NCBI GenBank assembly: GCA_043228905.1
Contig: JBHGNT010000017.1
Coordinates: 14,446,001 to 14,510,000 of the forward strand
Origin: Azolla caroliniana
Taxonomy: Eukaryota > Polypodiophyta
Reading direction: 5' to 3'
DNA length: 64,000 nt
The position numbers and the translations under genes were made by a program. Below are positions 18,112 to 29,500 of this stretch, piece after piece (position 1 is the stretch's first letter; the number at the start of each line of letters is the position of its first letter). The notes under the pieces are model-generated. The model was not told where the DNA came from. It was given only the letters and a program-made list of their open reading frames with translations, and did not search any database.

Positions 18112-20365
18112 TATGGGAAGAAGCCGGATCTATCCCATGTAAGGATATTCGGCTCCATTGCATACGTGCACATTCCCGATGAGAAGCGGTAGAAGCTTGA
18201 CCCAAAATCAGAGAAGTGCATCCTCGTGGGGTACTTACAGGAGAAAAAGGGGTACAAGTGCTTCAACCCCTCTACTCGGAAGACTCGTGTATATTGGGAT
18301 GTCGTCTTTGACGAATCGACATCATGGTAAAAACCCGAGCCGACTCCTCCCGAACCATCTACGAACGACCTCGACAACACAGAAGACGATGATCAACTAA
18401 GGTCAATACTCGAAGAGAGTCCGATCTCAACTAGATTGAGCGGACCACAAGAGCCTCCGAGCAACCAAAGCTCATCTCGGCCAAGTCCAAAGATGGACAA
18501 AGGGAAGGCCAAAATGCCGGAAACATGAGGACGATCACTTCGATGGCAACAAATCGACTCATTCACTCGATAGTGAGTTTGATGGCTTTGATGTGCCTCT
18601 TATTAGGTCACCCGGAGTTGAGAAAGCACTCACATCGGCAAATGAGAAACTCCGTCACTCCACCCGAGAGAAGAATCCGGTTAGCCGATTCGGCTACAGC
18701 GACTATATGGCATACCACTATGCCTTTATGATGAAGGTGGCAACAGTTCGAGAACCGGAGAGCTTTGCCGAAGCCGCTAAAGATCCTCGATGGGTTGAAG
18801 CGATGAACGAGGAGATGCAAGCTCTCAGCAAGAATGAGACATGGGATCTCGTCCCTCACTCACCGCACAAGAAGGCAATCGACTGCAGATGGATATACAA
18901 AGTGAAGTATAATGCTAACGGTTCCGTCAACCGCTACAAAGTTCGACTCATAGCAAAGGGTTACGCACAAACACATGGCGTCGACTATGAAGAGACCTTT
19001 GCCCCGGTGGCAAAGATGACAACTGTGCGAACCGTGATAGCGCTTGCAACAGCGAAAGGGTGGCACCTCCACCATATGGATGTCAAGAACGCTTTTCTTC
19101 AAGGCGAATTAGAAGAGGAGGTGTACATAGTACAATCACCCAGCTTCGAATCCAACATTCATCTAAAAGCCATCTGCCGACTCAAGAAGCCTCTCTACAG
19201 CCTTAAGCAAGCACCACGTGCTTGGCACTCAAAGATAACACAATATCTTCATCGAATCGGCTTCCGAATGTCAAAATCCGACAATTCTCTCTATGTAAGA
19301 AGCGATTCTGAAAGTCCGATCGTCATCATCCTGTACGTGGATGATCTGGTCATTGGAGGTGAGCATCTAATTGACATCAACAAGGTCAAATCCCTTCTTT
19401 CCAACAAATTCGAGATGACGGACATGAAAGAGCTCCACTACTTCCTTGGCATCGAGGTAATTCGGACTCCAGCCGGGATTATGATCTCCCAACGGCACTA
19501 CATTCTCAAGTTGTTATACAAGTTCGGGATGACTGAGTGCAAGTCTGTGGCAACACCTTTCGACCGAAACCTCAAACTAGATGCCAATTCTGGCACCACA
19601 GAGTGTGAGCCGACTCAGTATCGACAACTGATCGATAGTCTTATCTACCTCACGATCGCTCGACCAGACCTGAGTTATCCGGTCGGCCTTCTTAGCCAGT
19701 TCATGCAAACGCCATGAGATATCCATTTGGATTGTGTTAAGAGAGTGCTACGATACGTGAGCGGAACGATAGACTATGGTATTCTCTATAAGTCGGCCAC
19801 GCCATTTCAACTTGAGGGGTACATAGATGCTGATTGGGCAGGCTACAAAGCCGACCGACGATCAACCTCTGGTTTTGTCTTCTCCCTCGGAAGTGGAGCC
19901 ATCTCCTGGAGTAGCAAGAAGCAACCAACCATCGCTCTTTCGAGCACAGAGGCCGAATACGGGGGCGCGGCGGTGGCTGCATGTGAAGTCGTATGGCTCA
20001 AGAGGATATTAAAGGATCTGGGTGTTCCCATCAAAGATCCGATTCTCCTTTACTCCGACAACATGAGCAATATTTATCTGGCTCGAAACTCAGTGTTCCA
20101 CGCATGCACAAAGCATATCGAAGTGCACTATCACTTCATTCGAGAGCATGTTCAGGCTGGCGATATCGACCTTCAACATATGTTTACGAATCTTCAGACA
20201 ACCGACATCTTCACCAAAGCCCTAGGAGCCGACAACCTTCGGCAATTCCTGTCAGACCTTGGGTTGACGGTCCTTGACTTGCCAAGCTTGAGGGGGAGTA
20301 CAAGCCGGATGTACCGGATACCGTCCGAACCGGATATGAGCCGAAGCGGACATCAACCGAAGTAG
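18112..20365 (+). pseudogene. copia 1 integrase tail, reverse transcriptase and RNase H, broken
   Basis: The integrase C-terminus (VGYL..KGYKCFNPSTRK) is cut by TAG and TAA codons between 18190 and 18330. RT is open from 18593 to 19715, with KARLIAKGYAQ-like (VRLIAKGYAQTHGVDYEETFAPV), YSLKQAPRAW and YVDD (near 19340). A TGA at 19715 precedes RNase H (DADWAGYKADRRSTSG, LSSTEAEY, HIEVHYHFIRE), which ends at 20365. The polypurine word CTTGAGGGGGAG lies inside the last codons (20287-20298), and a second copy abuts the LTR (20381-20392). Confidence 0.92.
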
Positions 20366-20392
20366 CCGACCAAAATTGAGCTTGAGGGGGCG

Positions 20393-20791
20393 TGTTGAGA
20401 ATCAAGCTCAACCTAGTCTAGTGTGTGAACATACCCTTGAGAGTGTGCACTCAAAGGTCAAAAGTCACCACTATTATCCACACATTAACTATGTGTCATA
20501 GAATCATATTCTATGACACATAACTAATGAGCTTTCACATTCCCCATGACCCATGAGCTTCGGTAGTTAATGAAGAGAGAGAGTGACTATATAAAGCACT
20601 CTCCTCCTACTTTGTAATAAGTTCGGTTAATCTCCTTTGTAATATACATTGTCTTGACTCTTGAGTATTCTATTCTTGTTCAAATCTATCTATCTTGTGT
20701 TTCTCTCTCTCTCTCTCTCTCATACACACACACTCACAACACATATCTCTAGTCTATTCCGCTGCACAAGAATCACCACCAATTCTTTACA
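20393..20791 (+). repeat. 3' LTR of copia 1
   Basis: 399 bp from TGTTGAGAATC to CTTTACA. It is followed by TTCTC, the target duplication. It keeps the terminal segment lost from the 5' LTR. The CT run is shorter than in the 5' copy, and there are several substitutions and small indels, so this insertion is older than the chromovirus. Confidence 0.95.
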
Positions 20792-20796
20792 TTCTC

Positions 20797-22200
20797 GAAC
20801 CGATCAAGGATAATTCTTATCTTCCCCTCCCATATATTCTCTATTTTAAGGTATTGCCATATTATTTTTATCTATAGTCTCATTTCTCATGGCTCACATG
20901 CTTCTATGTTTGTTTTACTTGTTTTAACACATGCGCTACTTGATGGTTAGTAAAGAGACGCTAGCCATTGTACAATTTTTTCATGCAGTAGCTGGTTATA
21001 GTCTTTCCATGATAATAAACTAATAAAGACAACTAAACACCATAGGGTTTTTTCTTCATAACACTCTATTTCTGATTAACTCTGGTCTCGTTAATTCTGC
21101 CTTAATCTTTAAATCAATTAACAAAGTAGTTTCATATTCAATTTGTATTTTTTAGTCTAAAAGTAGAATACTATATTAAGAATCTAGATTAGATAGAACG
21201 AAGTAATTGGGATTCTTTAGCTTTCTCTTCTTTGAAGGCTAAGCATGTTGTGTTACAAAGACAATTGCGTCATGTCAAAACAAGCATTGAAAACTCTATC
21301 ATAGTAGTTTAGTCATATTTTTTCACAATGGTATCAGTCAATCATTTGTAGCAACACAACCATGTGCATGAATGTTTCTGAAAGTTATATAGATGTGGTT
21401 CTAGGTCAATTTCCATTTGAGGTTTAGCATCTAAAATAATGTGTGATGTCTTGATCTTTGATGTTATACCTGGTTATATAGTCAATCCATCTCTCACTCT
21501 AGTCTTGAATCCAAATCTAGCTCATGCCACATGAGTTAGTGTCCCATAACCAAATGAGTGTACATCCAAGTTTCCAAACATTTACAACTTGAGTGATGCA
21601 TGATCATGTTATGGGCCAAGTGACAAGGCTTGTGGTTTTATTATTAGGACTCTTTCCAACTGAGATTTTAGGGTTTAGGAACCTAGAGGTGGGAAATGGA
21701 AAGGATAGGAAAAGAGGCCTCTATATCCAAAGTTCAATAACGAAAACTCTAGTAGATGAAGATAACCTTGCGCATGGTTTTTGATACCTCTTTAACCCCC
21801 TCAATTAAGGGACAACAACATGTTTCCAAGATACAAAGGGTAGTAGCGCATAGCCATATTATCTATGAGTTTTTTGCTGCGTAAACGCTAGCAAACAACA
21901 CATATGAGAGTTGTCTCTACCTGAAGGAAACCAGCAATAAGCAATGAATCGCATGGTTCGTGAGACTTCCATCGACATAGGATTGGGTTTGGTTGAACGC
22001 GACTGGAGCATCCGTAGAGGAAATGACAAGATGAGAATTGGTGCGATGATGCAAAAGTGGTGGAGTTAGCCGGTTCCTAAAGGGACGGACGGACGAGGCT
22101 ATCAATAGCAAGTCTTCTTCGAAAGCATATTGATGTACCTGGGTGGGTGGTAAAGCAACAAGAAAAAGCGTTCGTCATGCAGCAGCATCTCCGTGGGAAC
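20797..22200. other. Intergenic, AT-rich, nothing recognised
   Basis: No open frame with protein-like composition, no LTR ends and no RNA genes were found. It separates copia 1 from the promoter repeats of the GDSL gene. Confidence 0.5.
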
Positions 22201-22480
22201 CAGAAACCAATCGGAATTGAGCCACGTAGGATTTGTTGGAATTCAACCATAAACCAATAGGATGGAGCCACATAGGATTTGTCAGGATTCGGGCGCAAGC
22301 CAATAGGATGGAGCCACGTAGGATTTGCTATGAATTGTAAGCCCTAAACCCTAAACCAATAGGATTGAGCCACATAGGATTTGCCGGGATTCGGGCGCAA
22401 GCCAATAGGATGGAGCCAAGTAGGATTTGCGGGAATTCTTCTTCGGCCCCAAACCAATAGGATGAGGCCACGTAGGATAT
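22201..22480 (+). promoter_or_regulatory. Six promoter repeats with CCAAT box and CCACGTAGGAT motif
   Basis: CCAAT boxes lie at 22207, 22254, 22300, 22356, 22402 and 22454, each followed 9-14 bp later by GCCA(C/A)(G/A)TAGGAT. Three of the six keep an ACGT core. Unit spacing is 46-56 bp. Between units 3 and 4 a GCCCTAAACCCTAAACC telo-box is inserted. The array ends about 300 bp before the GDSL start codon. CCAAT is the NF-Y site, ACGT cores bind bZIP/bHLH factors, and telo-boxes are common in plant promoters. Function is inferred. Confidence 0.65.
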
Positions 22481-22516
22481 CTGCAGCTTTTTCTTTCTCT
22501 TTTGTGGTGGGAACAC

Positions 22517-22547
<31 letters not shown>

Positions 22548-22776
22548 GCAGCAGAAAAGAAAAGAAATGGGAGGAAAGAAAGAATTTGCTGTCTTTAAAA
22601 GAGCAGAAATTTGTGTGTTTTTGGGGTTTTGGGGGAGAAAGGGTGTGCACAGCAAGAGATTTGCCTGGCCTTTCATTTAATGATCACTACTGTGTGCTGA
22701 TGGGATCCACCTATCCACCTATCCCCCATCCCCATCTGTCATTTATGGCCAATTTCCTGCAGCCAAAGTTTTGGCC

Positions 22777-25623
22777 ATGGCTACCCCCTTGCTGCTCCTC
22801 CTCTCCTCCTTTGCCCTAATTTGCCTCCTTTCTGATCATCCCATTTGCATCTGCTCCCATGTTGATGTGGGCATCCCACTCACCGCGCGGCCATTGTTGA
22901 AGGCGATCTTCGTGTTCGGAGACTCTTTGCTGGACCCCGGGAATGATGAGAAGCTCCTTACTCTGGCAAGAGCCAATCGGCTGCCTTATGGCCGAGACCT
23001 CCCCGACCACCGCCCGACTGGTCGCTTCTGCAATGGCTTGCTCACCTCGGACATTATTGGTATGGCCCCATAAATTCTCCCTTCCACCTGTAACCTGCTA
23101 AAGGTAAAATGTAAAGGGCCATTTGTATTGTAATTCATTTTCCAAACTTTGGCTTATTCTTTGTATTTCTGGAAATCTTAGAGGGTAAGGTTTTGTCTTG
23201 AGGAAATTGGTATTCTTTTGGCCCTGTTGTGTTTTGGAAAGTGATTTGTAGAGCCATTTTCTTAGGAACAGTGACTATAATATGAGGGGACATTTTCATA
23301 TGTTTTAGTAACAAAGGAGCATTCTTTTTATTTGTTCAAGACTTGGGTGTTTCTCGATGATGCTTCGGTGTTTTGCTGTATAGTTTGCTTCATTTTTTAA
23401 ACCGTAAAGGATAGGATTAATTGGGATATAGAAGGGCGTCTGATGTTTCTGATTATGGTCATCTTTGAAACATTTCGGGTAGCGCATTTTTTGGTGTTTT
23501 TCCATGGAAGTCTAATTTTGCTATCAATGGCTAAATGGATACATTTCATGTCTACTTCAAGAAGTTTACTCTCTTTCTTTCAGTTCTTTTGTAGATGAGA
23601 CAGCATTCTCAGTGGTAACCATAAGATGTAAATTTCTTTCTTTCTCCAATCCTATATTTATACGAGTAGTTTTTATATCTTCCTTTTCTTTCTTGAAAAG
23701 ATGTCATGTTGCTAAGGGTGGAGAGGATAATACTCAGGAGCTCTAAGTGGATTGTACATTTTAGAAGCCACTCTAATATCACATGAAAAAAGGGCCCCAA
23801 GTATGTCTAGATTTTGGTAGGAGTTATAATTTGTAACATAAAGTTATGTTTAGATGTTGGAATGGATTGTCATATGACATGAAAAAATAATCCTAGCTTA
23901 TGACATCAAATATTGTCAGAGATATATGGATTATTGATACAATGTAGTTTGTGCATTGAATCAGTGTGCAAATTACAATAATGAATTTTTCAAAAGGCAT
24001 TAAATCTTTCTTTTTGGTTCTGAGTTTATGTCTTTAACACCTTAGCTTTAGCTCATTTAAATTCCCATTTTGCACTAGCTTCATTTGCAGGCTTGCCATA
24101 TCCTCCAGCTTATCTTCTCAATAAAGACAACATAATGACTGGAACTAGCTTTGCATCCTCAGGGGCCGGAATTATGAACCTCACAGGTTACCAACTGGTA
24201 ATTTATGTTATATAGTTTGAGTAAACCATGTACAATAGCACCAAAATTGTTGATAATAAAGTCCATTTGATTGTATATATGAATCTAAGCATGAATTGGT
24301 GGTACAAATAGTGTCTTTGACATTGCATAAAAATGACTTCATGGTAGCTTTTGCTGTGTGTGTCTTGATATCGCTAAAACTGAAGCATGTTTACCGATAT
24401 ATGAGTTGGCTGATCATAGTGGTGGTGTTGCACGTTCTATTTCAGTGTTAATCGCATACTAGCTAGTAAGCCAAAGATAGAATATATACATACTCACATA
24501 CATTGTGTGTATATGCATTATGTATGTATGGATCAATGTGTATCCAAAAGTTTAATGACAAGTTGTGGTGCTTGGAACAGCTGCAGCGAATCGACTTCTT
24601 TCAGCAGGTTGGTTTCTTTAAGGATGTGAAACAGAAATTGGTGGAAAGGCTGGGAAGTGAAGAGGCAAGGGTTATGCTCTCAAGTGAGTCATTAATAATT
24701 GTGTGTTTGGGCAATAATGACTACCTCACCAACTACTTCGGTAACCCTTTTGGCCTTAGCTCGTCACAACGCAAGTACTCACCTAACCAATTTTGCAACC
24801 TTCTCATCTCCATCTACAAGGAAAACTTAATGGTAACTCTTTTCATAGTTAGATATGCAAAAGTGGGATTGTGTAAGATTTAAGCTTAAATACAACGCAA
24901 AAATTATTTCTATGCTTCCTAGAAACCTGCCATTATATATTTGAAGGCAATGCCTTTCAGATTATGTGTTAACACATAACATCTTGCTATATGAATGTGT
25001 AGGAGTTATACAATGCCGGGGCTCGGAAGTTCGCAATAGTGTCGCTTTCTGCTATCGGTTGCACTCCATTGGAGCTACTCATAAGTCGTAGCCTCGATGG
25101 AAGCTGCAATAATGCTGTCAACAATGAGGTAATAAGGTTTAATAGTGCCTTGCAAGCAATGATAGAGGACTTGCAAGCCACATATTCAGATGCGCACTTC
25201 ACCTTCCTCAATTCCTTTAATATGGTGTACCAGATCATCCAAAATCCTACTGCACACGGTAATATGACATCTCATTAGAAATCTCTTGATTACTAAATTT
25301 CTAAGTACATCGTCATTTGAGGTATCATGAGATAGATCTTTTGATGAGTAGTTTATTTTACTTGTGTGAGCCCTTAAAGTTTTTTGAGATTTTTGATGTC
25401 AGGTTTTGTGTATGGTTCGAAGGCTTGTTGTGGAGCAGGGCCATATAAGGGGATTCCTTGCTATCGAATTATTAGTTCAGTTTGCAGAAATGCTTCACAG
25501 TATGTTTTCTGGGACTTTGCGCACCCGACACAAGCCATCAATGCTGTTTTAGCGAACCAATTTTGGAGTGGATCCTCACCTGATGTCTCCCCATTCAACT
25601 TGCAACAATTGATTGCCTTGTGA
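22777..25623 (+). CDS. GDSL-type esterase/lipase, secreted, five exons
   Basis: Exons 22777-23059, 24091-24197, 24581-24832, 25003-25258 and 25403-25623 have GT/AG junctions and consistent phases, giving 372 residues, the usual length for plant GDSL lipases. A hydrophobic signal peptide (residues 1-27) predicts secretion or cell-wall location. Block [14 protein letters not shown] carries the nucleophile Ser50. Block II is [10 protein letters not shown]. Block III is GNND (174-177), whose Asn helps form the oxyanion hole. Block V WDFAHP supplies Asp337 and His340. All SGNH residues are present, so an active serine hydrolase on acyl esters is expected; the natural substrate cannot be read. ATG 22777 was chosen because it begins the signal peptide. 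An upstream ATG at 22745 opens a 24-codon overlapping uORF in another frame that could damp translation. Confidence 0.93.
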
Positions 25624-26273
25624 TATGCAAAGCATCCAACCACAATTTTTAACTAATCATATTCACTTATTTTAAATTTCTTTTGGTTCTCTGAACCGGT
25701 GGAACATTTTCCAGTTGCTCTTGGATTTTTCGAAGGTCGAGTAAGGTTTACAAGATGGATGTTTTTCCAAATCTAGCCGTCACCAAGAGTGAAAGACTTA
25801 TTGATCCTAGTTGTTTACATAGAGGAATTACCTATATAATCTTGTACAATTAACGTGGATTTAATGTTTGGTCTCGTCTCAAATATCAATTTGATGTCGA
25901 TTTGGTCTTTTGCTTTATGTTATACCATATAGACAGACAGATTCACGTCAATACTAGTCACTTGGGCATCTTGAAGAAGTTAATATAAGCATCTCTCTGT
26001 CTCTTGTCTTTTCTTTTCTTTTTGTAAAAGCACGCAATTATATTAATTGTATGGAAAATCCACTTGTTAAAACTTCGTAGTCTCCTCTACCCACCTATCC
26101 TATGTAGAGAGAGGAACATCATGTAAACTTTAAAGCCATTAGAAAACCTAAATATGAGACTACTGGAGAGATAAGATAATCACATACATTTCTAACCATC
26201 TCTCTCTCTCTCTCTAGTCTCATAGGTCATAATTGACCTTGGAAGACAATAATATCTATGTATCTATCTCCAC

Positions 26274-26304
<31 letters not shown>

Positions 26305-26319
26305 AAAAAATATTGCTCA
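25624..26319. other. 3' flank of the GDSL gene with C22A16 homopolymer
   Basis: Holds the GDSL 3' UTR, a short CT repeat (26200-26216) and an uninterrupted run of 22 C (26273-26294) followed by 16 A (26295-26310). No gene seen. Confidence 0.6.
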
Positions 26320-26590
26320 TGTTCAAGGCATCACTTTTCATCTTAGATGGATGAAGGAAATGTATGCATGGATGGTTCTGTTGAAAGTATCTTGATTTCT
26401 TTACCCTGAAGTTTGGCATTTCTTTGCACATTCAATGGATGATCCAATCAATTGGTCAAGGCATCACTTTTCATCTCAGACGGATGAAGGAAATGTATGC
26501 ATGGATGGTTTTGTAGAAAGTGTCTTGATTTCTTTGCCCTAAAGTTAAGCTTTTCTTTGCACATTCGATGGAAATTATCCAATCAATCAA
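26320..26590. repeat. Tandem duplication of about 135 bp
   Basis: Two copies (about 26323-26455 and 26456-26590) share TCAAGGCATCACTTTTCATC, GGATGAAGGAAATGTATGC, ATGGATGGTT and TCTTTGCACATTC, at roughly 90% identity. Non-coding. Confidence 0.8.
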
Positions 26591-29500
26591 TGACTATTGG
26601 AAATGTGATAATCTCATTTAACGGATGTTGGGAATAACATTTTCTCATTCACTAGATTAAAGTTGTTGGGAATGACAATAACTTCTTGATTGATGTCATC
26701 GAGGATGCCTACCCCTTTGTGAGATGATTCAATCAAAAGTTGAAGTTTACATTGACCAAACTTTGTGCAATCACGAGTTGATGGATGATATGAACCATTT
26801 CTCGTCATATAACATGACCCTAGAGCTATAAAAGAACAATTTTCTTCACCAATCAATAATACTTACGAGTTTGGATCTTGCAACCCAAGTCTTGAATAAA
26901 CCAATCTTCAAAGTCCTCGTGTTCTTTTTAAAACATCTTGTCGAACCTTGCTAAACTTCACACCATTTTTATGTATGTAATGAACATCTACTCAAATTTT
27001 GTCTTTGAATATATTAAATATAAATATGTGGACACAACCTCAAGTAAGGAACTACAAAATACAATTGAGTTTCTCTTCATTTCCCTTGATGACCCTTTGG
27101 TGTCATCATCTCCTCAAATGAATAGACCACATAATTGTTGGGCCAGGGGCTGACCATGGGTATTTCGAGAAATAAAGAAAACTTGCAGGCATTTGGGGAA
27201 ATAAAGAACCCATGGGATGCTTTTACTTGAATTTTGATGGAAATGCAGCCAAGGATCTTAGAATCTTGCCTTTTAATTTAATTTTTTTGTAACAAAAAGT
27301 TTACTATTTTGGCTCAAATGTAAGTAAAGTAAAACATGACACATTTTGGTCAAAATGCACTCCCAAAAAAACTATATAATGACATTTTGAAACCATACAC
27401 TTCGTTTTGAGCACTTAAAAGTTCTTCAGCACAATATACAAAGGAGCACAACACTTTCATGTAACATAGCAACATGAAAAGGGGGCCTAACAAAAGTGGT
27501 TCAAAGTTACAGATATATGTAGCATAAAAAGAACCTTAACAAAGTGATTCCAAGATTCAATTGCACAAACTAACAAGTCCCTTGATCAATCATTTTCAAC
27601 TTCACGAAACCAGAGAAAAACAAAAATTCATTCATTCACAACCAGATTCAACAATTATGGAGAAAGAAAACAACCGAGAGATTCAAAACATCTATATTTT
27701 GTTCAGAGTTCATTCCTCACGATAGGGCCTACTATGCTTGGAAGTATCGAAATGCATCAACATAGCTCTCAATGTCATCCTTCACATGATTCAATTTGGA
27801 CAACGTACCACTTCTAGATAGGGTCCCATCGACTACCTCACTTGGGTTTTTTTGTACCCATCTATAATTCTTTGAAGTTGATGTTTTGCCACCATCTTCT
27901 TTGATAAGACAAGGATCAATAGGAAGATCCTTCACCTAAGTGAATATGTTCTTCAGGCAATATTCCTCCTTGGAACTTGTCACCCAAAGGACTAGTAGTA
28001 GAAGTAGTGATATATTTGGTTGTCTTGTTTTATGAGAGCACAACTAGAGGTTGCCATGTGGTCCTAGTCATCTTGTCATCATGTAAAGGCTTGTCTAATG
28101 GGCAATGCCCATGCCCCATTTCAATAAATACCTTAAAGGAAAAGATGCCTAACACCATCTATAGTATTATATTTAAGGGGACAAATTCACATTCACCAAA
28201 GGAAAATTTGAGGCAATTCCAAACACCGTCTTTCCTTGATATTGTTTTAGCACAATCAAATTATGTTATCACGTGAGCCATAACATCAAACAACTCCAAC
28301 ATGCTAGGGTCTCATCAAATTATGCAATAGCATGCCTATTGAGCTTTCCCATTGATATTTCAACATGATCACTAATATTTCATGAGAAAAGTAGTTCTAT
28401 CCAACACAACGTATCAATTTTGATCAATTTTGATTAAAGGAGAAGAGTTATGGAACATTATTGCTTTAGGTCTAATGGTTATAAAACTTTATTGATTAAA
28501 TTTGTGGCAGTTTAGTTTGGATTTCTGTAATTTTTGCTTGGTAAAAGTCCATTGTACTTCCAATTTTCATGAGTGAATGGAGTGGCTTATTTGTTTTCAC
28601 AATCAAAGAAATAAGCAGCAGTCAACCAATTAAAATCATCAACAAGTTGACATATTATAGATTCAACATCTTATAGGGGTACACAATTAGTTGGAGTACC
28701 TTAGCCTAAGAGCATTGCATGTTAGATTTGTCATATGTGCATGCATGTAGTATGGTAGGATTTTAGGGTATTACATACATATCCACGTGGATAAGTGGTA
28801 CATTGTAAATAGTTTCTCCTTTAAATCAGATCGCATACATTAGCTAGCATAAGTTGCACATTTTACCAATTTGTAAATCACTTGGTGGTGATGTAATAGG
28901 TCATTCAAAGATAGTTATGTCGTAAGTTGTAAATTGTTTCTCCTTTAAATATGGTTGCATACATGCTAACATAAGTTGCACTTTTTATCAATATGTAAAT
29001 CACTTGGTGGCGATGGATTAGATCATCTAAAATTCTTAATGATGGCCTTGGTTGAAACCACAGACCGTAAGGTTCCTAGCTTTGAGATCATGGGTTCACA
29101 ACTTTATTAGTTGGGATAGTTGTCACATGTTTTCTTCATATTCTTCAGGGCTTTTGTCCAGTGGCTTAAATGGTGAAATTTGGCTTACGAAATCCGAGAT
29201 GTGGTGTGGTCTCCAAATAAACAAGGGATATTACAAGTAAAGCACAATGTGATGCAATAACTCGTATTTCAAAATGTAGGAATGAATTAACCTTTAGAAA
29301 CAAACAAGATAAGTTTCCGAACTATTGCTTTACAACATGAAAAATATCAACATTAACCCCCTCTCATTAGCGGGTAATCAACTATACCATAGGTATTTAT
29401 TAAAATATCATGACATACCCTTGGTCAAAACTAGATATATCACATGCACCTTAAATCATGCGTTAATGTTATGCCTAATGTTCTTTCCATGATTAATCAT

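Larger units (their letters stand above)
15588..20791 (+). mobile_element. Ty1/copia element 1, decayed, with target duplication
   Basis: Plus-strand copia with LTRs 15588-15967 (3' end missing) and 20393-20791. It is flanked by a 5-bp TTCTC duplication (15583-15587 and 20792-20796). The domains are in copia order: gag, protease, integrase, RT, RNase H. The coding region has several nonsense codons and at least three frameshifts. The end of the 5' LTR and the primer-binding site are deleted. Confidence 0.95.

Noticed and set aside
22335-22355. Interstitial telomere repeat
   Set aside because: Only two CCCTAAA units; better read as a promoter telo-box within the CCAAT array.
29040-29110. tRNA or SINE head near GGGTTCACAAC
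   Set aside because: Only a partial B-box-like word, with no foldable cloverleaf and no A-box at the right distance.
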